Part shown: positions 1-9,200 of the stretch, piece after piece
Layout: each line of letters starts with the position of its first letter
Position numbering within the stretch: the stretch's first letter is position 1
Position numbers and translations under genes: made by a program
Assembly (NCBI GenBank): GCA_945873145.1
Contig: CAMCBZ010000004.1
Span: 1-64,000 of the forward strand
Length of the DNA stretch: 64,000 nt
Direction: 5' to 3'
Origin: an uncultured Prevotella sp.
GTDB lineage: Bacteria > Bacteroidota > Bacteroidia > Bacteroidales > Bacteroidaceae
The notes under the pieces: model-generated
Databases searched by the model: none
What the model saw: only the letters and a program-made list of their open reading frames with translations
Told to the model about the DNA's origin: nothing

Positions 1-1115
1 CCTTGAAGTAATAACTTCCAGCCATAGCCGCCATCACCTTTCCGGCATTGTCGAGTGAGTCAAGCAGTCCGGTGTGGGACGGATTGGACAGCATCGTCAT
101 CATCACCTGGAAGGGTGCCTCATCGCTACTGCCCTCTTGCGGGGCGAGGAAAGCATAGCCCTCAGCCTTGACAATGGGGATGGGCAGTTTCAATTTCAGT
201 GGTTTCGCGCCTCGGAAGTCCCGCAGCACCGCCTTAGGTGTCTGAGGAACCTCGCCCGCTGGCAACTGCCCGAAGGTACGCTCAAGCAACGGCACGATGG
301 AGTCGGTGCGCAGGTCACCGCAGAGGATGAGTCCCATGTTGCCGGCCACATAATAGCGGTGATAGAAGCGCATCATCTCACTAAGCCTCGGATTTTTCAA
401 GCTGTCAGTGGCTCCGATGATGGCATAGGCGTAGGGCGTACCGGCCAGTGCATAGCGTTGCGCAGCCTCAGCAGCCTGCACCAGCATATTGTCGGCGTAC
501 ATGTTTTTCTCCTCATACACCGTTTCCAACTCACCCTGAAACAGGCGGAAGACCGGAGAGAGGAAGCGCTCGGCATAGAGCTCGCACCACTGCGGCAGAT
601 ACTGCGGCGAGAACGTGTTGTGGAACACCGTCTCGTCGAACGACGTGTAGGCGTTGAGCCCCGTACCACCGAAACGGGTGATGAGATTCTCAAACTCGTT
701 GGGGATCGCATAATCAGCCGCACGGACCGACAACGCGTTGATGTGCTTTTGGATAGCCTGCCTGCGTGCGGCATCACTCGTGGCGGCCAGCAGATCGTAT
801 TGATGTGAGATACTGTCGAGCCACGGCTTTTCTTTTTCATAGTTCACGGTGCCAATCTTGTCGGTACCTTTGAACATCAGGTGCTCGAAATAGTGGGCTA
901 TGCCCGTATTGGGGCAGTCCTTGGCTCCGGCCTTCACCACCACCGCGCCATATACCTTTGGCTGACTGTGATCGACATTGAGCCACACGGTGAATCCATT
1001 GTGCAACCTCAGCGTCTGGACGTCCCATGCCCCCTGTGCACAAGCCACGGTCCAGCCGAAGACTGCCAACAGGGCACACAGCCATCCCTTTGTCAAATGA
1101 TGATATCGTGTCATC
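1..1115 (-). CDS. M16 family zinc metallopeptidase (partial, C-terminus outside window)
   Basis: Secreted or periplasmic zinc peptidase of the pitrilysin/insulinase family. The reading frame is open from an ATG at 1115 to the window edge (about 371 residues). It has an N-terminal signal peptide ending near VACA/QG. The inverted zinc motif HxxEH is seen as HYFEH at residues 74-78, followed by the family-typical LMFKGT. A second M16 domain would be expected beyond position 1. A Bacteroidota -7 box lies upstream at 1142-1149. Substrate is unknown; M16 enzymes usually degrade short peptides. The family call is secure; the full length is not visible. Confidence 0.9.
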
Positions 1116-1141
1116 TTGTCTTGTTTATGATGAATAGAACA

Positions 1142-1149
1142 CAAAATTA
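1142..1149 (-). promoter_or_regulatory. -7 promoter box for the M16 peptidase
   Basis: The minus strand reads TAATTTTG, a full match to the Bacteroidota -7 consensus TAnnTTTG, 27 bases before the ATG. No convincing -33 box is seen. Confidence 0.5.
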
Positions 1150-1222
1150 CTGAAAAGGCATCAAAAGGCGATAGGTTGCAATACAAAAAACATTAAATAG
1201 CACACAGTTATTGGCATATTTC

Positions 1223-1253
1223 TTGCTTTTCAGAAGGGAAAGCAATATATTTG
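1223..1253 (+). promoter_or_regulatory. Promoter of the Bax-inhibitor-1 family gene
   Basis: TATATTTG at 1246-1253 matches TAnnTTTG. A TTG at 1223-1225 sits about 20 bases upstream as a partial -33 box. The start codon follows 45 bases later. Confidence 0.6.
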
Positions 1254-1298
1254 CAAACAGAAGTAAACGATAAACTTAACTAAAGAACAAAAACAACA

Positions 1299-2015
1299 AT
1301 GGAAGTACAAGATTTGGAACAGATCGTCCGCCAGCGCGAAGGCGCACTCTCTACCGCTTTTCCTGCGCTGATGCGAAAGGTATATGTGTGGATGGCACTG
1401 GCACTGGTCATCACGGGCGTGTGCGCCTTTGGCGTGGCCAGCAGTCCCCACCTCCTCACCGCCCTGTATAGCAGCCGTGCTGCCATCTGGGTATTGCTCA
1501 TTGCCGAGCTCGGTCTGGTGTTCTACACCACGGCACGCATCGACAAGCTGTCACTGTCAACCGCTACAACCCTCTTCGTCATCTACTCGGCGCTGAACGG
1601 CGTGACGCTGTCGAGCATCTTCCTCGTCTACACCATGACGAGCATCACTGAGGTGTTCTTCATCTCTGCCGGCACATTCGGCGCGATGGCGCTCTACGGC
1701 TATGTCACGAAGACCAACCTGGCCAAGATTGGCAACTTCCTGTTCATGGCGCTCATCGGTCTCATCATCGCCTCGGTGGTGAACATGTTCCTGCGCAGCT
1801 CGGGCTTTGACTTGATACTGAGCTATATCGGCGTACTGCTCTTCGTGGGTCTCACCGCTTGGGACAGCCAGCGCATCAAGCAAGCCTTAGCTATGCAACC
1901 CGACATGAGCGAGGCTTCGCAGAAGATTGCCCTGCTGGGTGCACTGGAGCTCTACCTCGATTTCATCAACCTCTTCCTCTATCTGCTCCGCATCTTCGGC
2001 AAGAACAACAATTAA
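1299..2015 (+). CDS. Bax inhibitor-1/YccA family membrane protein
   Basis: Integral membrane protein of 238 residues, the usual size of the BI-1/YccA (UPF0005) family. A short soluble N-terminus of about 30 residues precedes seven hydrophobic segments. The family-typical C-terminal region is visible, with LTAWDSQRIKQ and then the LYLDFINLFLYLLRIFG segment. Eukaryotic relatives are calcium-leak channels; YccA interacts with the FtsH protease. The role here is unproven. It is monocistronic, with its own promoter and a strong bidirectional terminator after the stop. It faces the broken receptor gene. Confidence 0.9.
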   Translation: MEVQDLEQIVRQREGALSTAFPALMRKVYVWMALALVITGVCAFGVASSPHLLTALYSSRAAIWVLLIAELGLVFYTTARIDKLSLSTATTLFVIYSALNGVTLSSIFLVYTMTSITEVFFISAGTFGAMALYGYVTKTNLAKIGNFLFMALIGLIIASVVNMFLRSSGFDLILSYIGVLLFVGLTAWDSQRIKQALAMQPDMSEASQKIALLGALELYLDFINLFLYLLRIFGKNNN

Positions 2016-2060
2016 GGAATGAGGGGGTGTAATGATTCAGAACAAACATTTCATCCTATA

Positions 2061-2100
2061 ACAACAAAGGCCTCCCCGAATTCGGGGAGGCCTTTGTTGT
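2061..2100. terminator. Bidirectional terminator, perfect 40-base palindrome
   Basis: Two 20-base arms (AACAAAGGCCTCCCCGAA core) are perfectly self-complementary, with A-rich and T-rich ends that work in both directions. It separates the convergent genes ending at 2015 (plus) and 2139 (minus). Confidence 0.85.
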
Positions 2101-2138
2101 TTGTCGGCTGAGTCCATTAAATCACAAAATCAAATGTT

Positions 2139-3118
2139 TTACAACGCCCTACTCTTCTCCTCCTTGTTGCTTTGCTCAATGTCGCGGTGGGAGAAAGACT
2201 TGCCCTTGTTGATGGTGTAGTAGGCCGAAAGCACGAGGGAAGGCAGGTGGCGTCCATACATCGCCGTGGCACTGTAGATGTCGCCCGTGTTGGTGTGTGT
2301 CCACGGTTTTTGTGCCCACAACAATTCATTGGCAGCAAGTTTCAAGGTGAGCCGCTTGTCCAGGAGCTGCCGCATGATGGAGAAGCTCAGGTCGTGGTAG
2401 TCGTCACTGCGGCCGTAGGCACTCTTCTCCTTGGAGTTGTAACGATAGGTGAGCATGAAGCGGAAATCGGCGGGCAGGAGCAGAGTGTGCTGCATGTAGG
2501 CGCTCCAGTTGAAATTGTTGGTGAAGTGACGGTGGGCCGCATCCATGTCACGTTGACTTGGCTCAGCGTATAGCGATCGGCCTGCAGGCGGATGGTACCG
2601 AGGTCGGGCGATGTAGCGGCCCACAGCTTAGACTTGTAGCCCACGTAGGTCACCTTGGCGATGACGCGTCGCACATTGCAGGGAATGACGAAATAGCCGC
2701 TCTCGTTGCTCACGCCTCCGGCAAGGAATGTGGAGTCGGTGGAAGAGAGCAGCACCACATTGGCATACTCGGCGGGCTCGCCCTTTTCGTCAATCACGCG
2801 GCCCTTGTATCTCAATGTTGTCTTCTGTGAGCATTCCACGTTGATGATGCTGTCGCCCACCATCGTCATCGAGATGGGATAGAAGCCGATGAGGTGGCGG
2901 ATGGCTTCGGGAATGGTCTCTCCCCTGACCGATTCCGTCACACGGAAGTCCTCCAAATCGTTATAGATGAAGTTGATGGTGTAGCGGTGGGTCATGCCGC
3001 CGAGCTGCTGTAAGGCCGTGGGCATCGTCACGTTGCGGAAGTCGCGGCTCACGCGCTGGGCATGGACTTGGACGGCTCCTAACAGGAGAACATATAATAA
3101 AAGGTATATCTTTCTCAT
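2139..3118 (-). pseudogene. TonB-dependent receptor with STN domain, internally deleted and frameshifted
   Basis: From the ATG at 3118 the frame encodes a signal peptide, an STN (secretin/TonB N-terminal) domain at about residues 25-105 and a carboxypeptidase-regulatory-like domain at about 110-185, up to TLSQVNVT. Near 2545-2560 the frame shifts. The other frame then encodes about 130 residues of the C-terminal strands of an outer-membrane barrel (from about AAHRHFTNNFNWSAY to a stop at 2139). Nearly all of the plug and most of the barrel are absent: the gene is under 1 kb, where a receptor of this type needs well over 2 kb. It lies two bases after the anti-sigma gene, so it was the receptor of that signalling system. 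As it stands it cannot form a transporter. Confidence 0.85.
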
Positions 3119-3120
3119 AG

Positions 3121-3792
3121 CTATTCTACGTTAAGGGTGTCACCGCTACGTGTAATGGTAATCTGCTGGAAGCCGTTGAGGATGGCAATGTTGGCATCAA
3201 TGGACTTAGCCTGGTCCCACTCAAAGTGCAAGCGGATGGCCTTGGCGGATTCGCTGCGATAGACGACCTTCAATCCGTAGTACTGCCCCATCGCAGAGAG
3301 GATGTCGGACAACGTGGCATTGTCGAAGACCTTGACGACGGGTGCCGGCTTCTTCGTCTCCTGCCTTGGCGCGAGGCTGTCGGAAGTGGAGGCAGTGTCA
3401 CGCGGCACTGCTGTGACGGGAGCGCGCTGCGCCACTTCCGGCTTCTCTGAGGCAAAGGGACTGCGAATCCAACCCAACCGCGTCATGGCGGCAAAGGCCA
3501 CACCGGCAAGGAAGACACAACCGAGGAAGACCGCAGCCACATGCAGCCAACGGGGAACGCGCTGGTGGGAATGCGGATAAGAACTGTCGGGATGTGACTG
3601 GCTGAATGCCTTCCATGCTTTCTCCACGTTGATATCCTCGTCATCGGCCCGCTCTTCTGCGAGGGCGCGTTTCAATTGTGCGAGCGGTCGGGCATCGTGT
3701 ATGATTTCACGGAGCTCCTCGTCGGTGTAGTGTTCGGGATGCTCCTGTGCGTCAAGGAGGCGCTTGATCTTCTCTTCATCGGAAATGTTCAT
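3121..3792 (-). CDS. Anti-sigma factor, FecR/DUF4974-like
   Basis: Inner-membrane anti-sigma factor of 223 residues. The start is the ATG at 3792 (MNISDEEKIKRLL), which overlaps the stop of the sigma gene as ATGA; a start 20 codons further upstream would lie deep inside the sigma gene. The order is: cytoplasmic part of about 85 residues, one membrane helix (about 90-112), a Pro/Thr-rich linker, and a C-terminal domain (about 155-223) with the NATLSDILSAMGQYYGL pattern of DUF4974/STN-like modules. The central FecR domain of longer relatives is missing. It would hold the adjacent ECF factor inactive until a receptor signals. Confidence 0.8.
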   Translation of the reverse strand: MNISDEEKIKRLLDAQEHPEHYTDEELREIIHDARPLAQLKRALAEERADDEDINVEKAWKAFSQSHPDSSYPHSHQRVPRWLHVAAVFLGCVFLAGVAFAAMTRLGWIRSPFASEKPEVAQRAPVTAVPRDTASTSDSLAPRQETKKPAPVVKVFDNATLSDILSAMGQYYGLKVVYRSESAKAIRLHFEWDQAKSIDANIAILNGFQQITITRSGDTLNVE

Positions 3793-4280
3793 GGCTCTGG
3801 GGTTTTGAAGTTTTCTTTCAACACTTTGACGATGTGCAACAGATGTTTCCACACGGCGATGCGACTGATACCCGTCTCGGAACAGATGGCCTTGTAGTCC
3901 TTGCCGTCGAGGAAGCGCGGCGTGAAGAGATGCAGCTCCTGCGGTGAGAGTAGTGCGTGGGCGAGTTGGCGCAGCTGTTTGAGTCGGCGCTCGTCGTCCT
4001 GCCAGTCATCGCCGTCGTGCGCTTCGTCGGTGTAGAGGTGGAGAATGCGCTCGCGGTTGCTCTTGTCGCGCAGCCGTTTCAGACAGCGGTTGCGCACGGC
4101 CACTATCAGGTAGCCTTCGGCTGAGGCGGGCAGCAACTCTGTGTAGCTCTCTAACAGATGGGCGAAGACCTCGCTCACCACGTCCTTGCTCTCCTGCTCA
4201 TCATAGAGCAGGGAGCTGGCCACACTGTACATGCGGCGGTAGTGCTGGCGGAAAAGCTGTTCAACATGCTGTCTGTCCAT
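3789..4280 (-). CDS. ECF RNA polymerase sigma factor
   Basis: Sigma-70 family extracytoplasmic-function regulator of 163 residues, typical in size. Region 2 is at about residues 6-70 (LFRQHYRRMYSVASSLL, then ESKDVVSEVF) and region 4 at about 105-155 with a helix-turn-helix (YKAICSETGISRIAVWKHL). It is the first gene of a sigma / anti-sigma / receptor operon, coupled to the anti-sigma gene by an ATGA overlap. It most resembles the sigma factors that control host-glycan loci in Bacteroidales. Its partner receptor is now broken, so its input may be lost. Confidence 0.88.
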   Translation of the reverse strand: MDRQHVEQLFRQHYRRMYSVASSLLYDEQESKDVVSEVFAHLLESYTELLPASAEGYLIVAVRNRCLKRLRDKSNRERILHLYTDEAHDGDDWQDDERRLKQLRQLAHALLSPQELHLFTPRFLDGKDYKAICSETGISRIAVWKHLLHIVKVLKENFKTPEP

Positions 4281-4342
4281 CGTCTGTCTCGTGTCTTTTT
4301 ATTATCAATACCCCTCAGTGAAGAGAATGTTAACCCCTTGCG

Positions 4343-5647
4343 CTAAAATTTCTCGCTCAACAGTTTGGTAATTGCATAGAGTGGGACGTTGGTCATCCAA
4401 TCTTGCCGCTCATAGCCTTTCATAGAGAAGCGAAGGCCATGAAGGTGGTCATCGGGATGACTACCGATGTAGGCAGCCATCGACTTAGCCCTCACATTCT
4501 CTTCCGCCTTCACTTCTATGGGAATCACAGCGTCCTCATTCTCCACCGCAAAGTCTATCTCTGCCGGTGTTGTCTCGCTGCTCCAGTAATAGGGTCTCAG
4601 CCCAGCAGCCACAAGTTGCTGCATAACAAACTCCTCGGTGAACGCACCCTTGAATTCTGTGAACACATTGTTGCCCACTAACATTTGCTTGGGTGAAGCT
4701 CCCACCATACAACCTAACAATCCACAGTCGATGAGGAAAAGCTTAAAGGCACTGAGGTCTTCATAGAACTTCACCGGCATTCTGATTTCTTTTACCCGAT
4801 GAACACGGCAAACAATGCCGGCATCCACAAGCCACTGGATGGCAAGTTCAAACTCTTTGGCCCGTGCACCTTTTTTGATGGCTCCATAAATAAATTTCTT
4901 GTTCCCCTTAGCTAATTGCGAAGGAAGACTTTCAAGCACCTGCCCGATACGCATGCTTACTGTAGGTGTGGTGTGTTTGGAGATGTCGTTGCGATAGGCA
5001 TTGAGAATGTTTTGTTGCAATTGTCTCACACGTGCCTGGTCATGATTGGCGACAAAGTCAGCCACCACCTCCGGCATTCCTCCAACAAAATAATACTGTC
5101 GGAGCTGTTCTTTCAGCTTGGAAGCGAAGGATTCTACCAATGGCCAATCACCTTTCAGTACTACTTCATACAACTGTGGCGCATTGGCAAAAAGGAACTC
5201 GCCAAAATCCATCGAATAAACATGAAGCATGTCTACCTTGCCCACGGGAAAGGACTCGCCACGACCTAACGTGATACCCAGTAACGAGCCAGCAGCCACC
5301 ACATGGTACTGAGGAGCATTCTCAGCAAAATATTTCAAACTGTGCAACCCACGTTCCACCTGCTGAACCTCGTCAAAAATAATCAGTGTCTTGCCAGCTT
5401 CAGGCTTCACACCCGTAATGGTCTGCACGGAAAACAGAATACGGTCGATGTCGTAGTCTTCGGTAAACAGATGGGCGGCAAGAGGTTCCGCATCACAATT
5501 GACATAGGCAACATTGTCGAAACATCGCCTTCCAAACTCTTTCATCAGCCAAGTCTTACCCACTTGCCTGGCACCAAACAACAGCAAAGGCTTATGCCCT
5601 GCGCGGTCTTTCCATTTGATTAATTCAGCAAACAGTTTCCTTTCCAT
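4343..5647 (-). CDS. AAA family ATPase with DUF4143 domain
   Basis: ATPase of 434 residues of the AAA_14/DUF4143 type, found in many copies in Bacteroidota genomes. Walker A is GARQVGKT at about residues 25-32 and Walker B is LIIFDEVQ at about 88-95. The middle carries winged-helix-like DUF4143 sequence. The C-terminus (about 350-400) has EIDFAVENEDAVIPIEVKA, the D...ExK pattern of a PD-(D/E)xK nuclease-like fold. The biological role of the family is not established. A TATCTTTG -7 box and a 33-bp repeat array precede it. It looks AT-richer than its neighbours, suggesting acquired DNA. Confidence 0.85.
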   Translation of the reverse strand: MERKLFAELIKWKDRAGHKPLLLFGARQVGKTWLMKEFGRRCFDNVAYVNCDAEPLAAHLFTEDYDIDRILFSVQTITGVKPEAGKTLIIFDEVQQVERGLHSLKYFAENAPQYHVVAAGSLLGITLGRGESFPVGKVDMLHVYSMDFGEFLFANAPQLYEVVLKGDWPLVESFASKLKEQLRQYYFVGGMPEVVADFVANHDQARVRQLQQNILNAYRNDISKHTTPTVSMRIGQVLESLPSQLAKGNKKFIYGAIKKGARAKEFELAIQWLVDAGIVCRVHRVKEIRMPVKFYEDLSAFKLFLIDCGLLGCMVGASPKQMLVGNNVFTEFKGAFTEEFVMQQLVAAGLRPYYWSSETTPAEIDFAVENEDAVIPIEVKAEENVRAKSMAAYIGSHPDDHLHGLRFSMKGYERQDWMTNVPLYAITKLLSEKF

Positions 5648-5673
5648 ATCTGATACATATCTTTATCTGCCTG

Positions 5674-5681
5674 CAAAGATA
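5674..5681 (-). promoter_or_regulatory. -7 promoter box for the AAA ATPase
   Basis: The minus strand reads TATCTTTG (TAnnTTTG), 27 bases before the ATG at 5647. It lies at the edge of the first unit of the 33-bp array. Confidence 0.55.
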
Positions 5682-5801
5682 CATTTTTTCGAGGATAAAA
5701 AAGACCAAAATCTACACTTTTTCGAGGGTTCAATTAGTCAATGTCCACACTTCTTCGTGGGTTAAATAAGCCTAAGTCTACACTTTTTCGAGGGTTCGCT
5801 A
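5680..5801. repeat. Tandem array, four units of exactly 33 bp
   Basis: The core CACTTTTTCGAGGG starts at 5682, 5715, 5748 and 5781, so three successive steps are exactly 33 bp. Copies differ by one or two bases in the core, and the spacers diverge more. Read on the minus strand in one frame, the units give an 11-residue repeat (NPRKSVDLGLF-like) broken by one stop codon. It occupies the 5' side of the AAA ATPase gene, between it and the truncated acetyltransferase. Confidence 0.85.
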
Positions 5802-5834
5802 AGTTTCCTTGTACTACCCCCCTTTTTATAGACA

Positions 5835-6188
5835 CTAACTTTTCGTGGGGCAACACTTCTCCATGATGTAATCGTTCATAAAATATCCGTTGCCGATGTC
5901 GTAGTCTCCCTGCTTGCTAATCTTCATTCCGAGATGCTCGTAGAATGTCTTGGCCTTGTTATAGCGGTTGACGTGCAGAAAGAGGCGGCAGGGCTCGGGA
6001 TGCTGCTTCTTGATAAAGCTGACTGCGGCGTCGAAGAGCGTACGTCCCAAGTGTTGGCCCTGGAAGCGTGGCAGCACATAGATCTTCTGCAGTTCATAGA
6101 CGTCTGCCTCGATGGGTTGCACCGAGACATAACCAGCCGGTTCGCCATCAACAGAGAGCAACTGATAGACATGCCCTTCCTTCGTCAT
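5835..6188 (-). CDS. GNAT N-acetyltransferase, N-terminally truncated copy
   Basis: 117 residues from an ATG at 6188. They align along their length with the C-terminal two thirds of the intact acetyltransferase at 10811-11311: GEPAGYVSVQPIEA against KPAGYVSVQPTEA, and FMNDYIMEK at the end of both. Similarity continues a few codons upstream of the ATG (SEASLRRQ) and then stops, with an in-frame stop codon further up. About the first 50 residues of the fold, including strand 1 and helix 1, are lost. The acetyl-CoA loop region (RFQGQHLGRTLF) remains. It is probably a non-functional remnant, although it could still be translated. Confidence 0.75.
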   Translation of the reverse strand: MTKEGHVYQLLSVDGEPAGYVSVQPIEADVYELQKIYVLPRFQGQHLGRTLFDAAVSFIKKQHPEPCRLFLHVNRYNKAKTFYEHLGMKISKQGDYDIGNGYFMNDYIMEKCCPTKS

Positions 6189-6271
6189 CTGCCGGCGCAG
6201 ACTGGCCTCGGATATGCAAGAACTACTCTCATATTTTGGTCTTCATGTTCTAAAGCGACCTAAAAAATGCC

Positions 6272-9200
6272 TCAATCGTGCCTTTCGCCAAGTTCAACAA
6301 CCAATCGTCCTCCAGCGGCAATCATCTTATGGGTGAGGACGTAGCGGCTGTAGGGCTCGCCGTTCCACGTCATGCGCTGGATGAAGCTGCCCTCGCCCTG
6401 CGTTTCTATCGTCAGACGACCGATGCGCGCGCAGCGGAACTGGGGAAGGCCGATGACATAGTCGGCACTGCCGGGACAGACGGGATAGAAGCCGAGCATA
6501 GAGAACACCTGCCAGGCACTCATCTGTCCGGCATCGTCGTTACCTGACAATCCACCAGGAACATCACGATACTCCGTCCGCAAGATGTCGCTGACCAGCA
6601 GCTGGGTCTTCCACGGCTCGCCGGCCAGAGCATAGAGGTAGGCGATGTGGTGACAAGGCTCATTGCCATGCCAATAATAATAGGTGCTGTCGCGACATCC
6701 ATCATGTCGGAAGCCAAAGAGTGTGTCGAGCTTCTGGACGAACGCCTTGCGGCCGCCCATGGCCCGTATCAGACCGGGGATGTCGTGCGGAACATAGAAG
6801 CTATAGTGCATGACGGCGCCCTCTGTGATAAAAGGCAGGCGACTCGTCAGGTCACGGTTCATCAGCCAACGACCATTAGCATGGCGACCGTCGGCCCACC
6901 CCGTACGGGGATTCAGTACATTCACCCAGTTGTGTGACCGTCGCATCAGCGTCTGATAGTCTTTTTCCTGGTTCAGTGCCTTGGCCACCTGCGCTACGCA
7001 GTAATCATCGTAGGCATATTCCAATGTCCGCGACACCTGCTCATGGGTGTGGAAAGCCTCCTTTACACTGTCTTCCAAAGGAATGTAGCCATAGCGCAGC
7101 CAACTCTTCAGCGCACGCCGCCCCATGCCGTTGGCATAGTCCTGATAGCTCTTCGGAGTCTCGAAGGCATTCTTGCGCAAGCCTTCGTAGACGGTCTTGA
7201 GGTCGAAGGGATGGGTGCGACAGAGTCCTTTTACCACTGCGTCAGCCACGAGCGAGGCCGCATGGTCGCCAATCATCGCCGACGTGTAGCTATTCCAGCA
7301 GGGGAAGATGGGCATCCAGCCACCCTCGCGGTACATGCCGCCGAGGCTCTGTATCATGTCGGAAGCCATCTGAGGATGTGTCAATAGCAGCAAGGGCGAC
7401 TCAGCACGATAGATGTCCCACATCGAGAAGTCCATGTAGCGTGTGCGTCCCGCGTCGGTACTGTCGGGCATCATCGGCCGCCCCGAGGCAAAAGCTGGAT
7501 AGCGCCCGTCGACATCACTGATGGCGTGCGGCTCGAAAGCGGTGTGGTAGAGAGCACCATAAAACTGGTTGACCTTTGCCTTGTCGCTGTCTTCCACGTC
7601 GATCGTGCTCAGCTCGTCTTGCCAAATACTGTCCAGGGCGAGGCGTGTGCCGAGAAAGTCCCACCCCGGAAGCTCTGCACGGAGATTGCGCCAGGCACCG
7701 TCGATACCCGTGAAACTTGTGGCCGCCTTGACCAGCACCTGCTCTCCCGCTTTCACGTCAAGCGTTACGTAAGCCACAGAGTCTTTCACGCCACACTGAC
7801 GGAAAGGACGCTGGAACTGCACCACAAACCAACCGCTGAAGCCGGCCCGCTCGCCCCAGCCCTGATAGATGCGGTGCACAGGATTGTAGCCCCAGATGCA
7901 CTGACGGGCAGAGTCCACAGCCACAAAGCCTTCACGATAGTCGCTGTTGGGATTCACAACGACATGCAGCTGTCCCGCCTCGTCGGGCATGAAGCGGAAG
8001 ATAGCGGCGCGGCTGGTTGCCGTCATCTCGGTCATCAGCTTCTCCTTAGGCAGATAGACACCATAATAATAAGGATGGCTCAACTCATCGTTGTGGCTGA
8101 ACGGAGTGGCACGCTCTTCCGGCTTCAACCGCAGACGCCCCGTCATCGGCATGAGCGTAAAGGAACCATAGTCCTGGGTGCAACCGCCTACGAGCCAGTG
8201 ACTGGCACGGAAACCTTGAAACAGCGAGTCTCTATAATAATAAGGAGCGCGGCACTTCTGTTCCGTGTCCTGTGTCTGCGGTGTCCAGAAGTTCATGCCA
8301 TGGGGAACGAGCACCGCCGGCAACGTCTGTCCGTGCTCCTCCGATCCTTTGCCATAGCGTCCGGCAGAAGCTGTCGTAGCGTAGTCGGTGCCCACCATCG
8401 TGTTGATGGCGCGCGTGCGGTCTGTCCATTTCTGGCGGTCGAGGTAATGCTGAAGATGACGCTTCAATGCTGTCCATGAATAGTAGGGAACCTTCCAAGC
8501 GTCAAGCGTAAAGGCCGGATGTATACCCTTCAACGACATCGGGCGCTCATTGAGATAGAACGCCACCACCACACTGTCCTGCGGGTTGCGGTAGAACAGC
8601 AGTTGCAGGTTGGCAGCCATGGGCACAAGTTGCTCCAAGTTCAGACTGTCGTCAGCCACGGGTGAGGCGCCGAGCAAACTCAACAAGCGATAAAGAGCTG
8701 TATCGTGGCCGAAGCGCAGCGTCACACCCGGCTTTCCCGAGTCCAAGACGCTGTCTGCGCACAGCACGAAATTCCCCCACAGGTTGGCAGCGCACTGTGC
8801 CGGGATGCCGTGATTGGCGGGATCCATGCCATTCTCATAGCGCATCTCTCGGCAGGAGCGCTGATAGCAATAGCGCATCTCGTCGGGAGTGAACAGATCG
8901 TAGAGCGAGAGGCCGGGCAAGTCAACGTCCTGCAAGTCAGAGGCCACAGCATAGAGTTCAGAGAAGAGACGTGCCGTGTCGGCGATGGTCTCGGGGTGAC
9001 GGAAGAGCGAAGCGAACAAACGATGCGTAGGCAGCGACCAGCTCCTGTCGGTCTGTAGTTTCAGCAGCATCTCGTCAGGACTCTCATGGCTCATCCACTG
9101 CATGTCGGCCGAGTCGGTGCGCATGTCAATGCGCACACCGGGATGCTGTTTTTCCATCTCCTGCACAAAAGCCTCCATGCTCTTGCGGCAACGGCGCACC

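Noticed and set aside
5514..5765. Plus-strand frame through the 33-bp array giving a Phe-rich peptide
   Set aside because: It has no ribosome site or promoter and begins inside the ATPase gene on the wrong strand.
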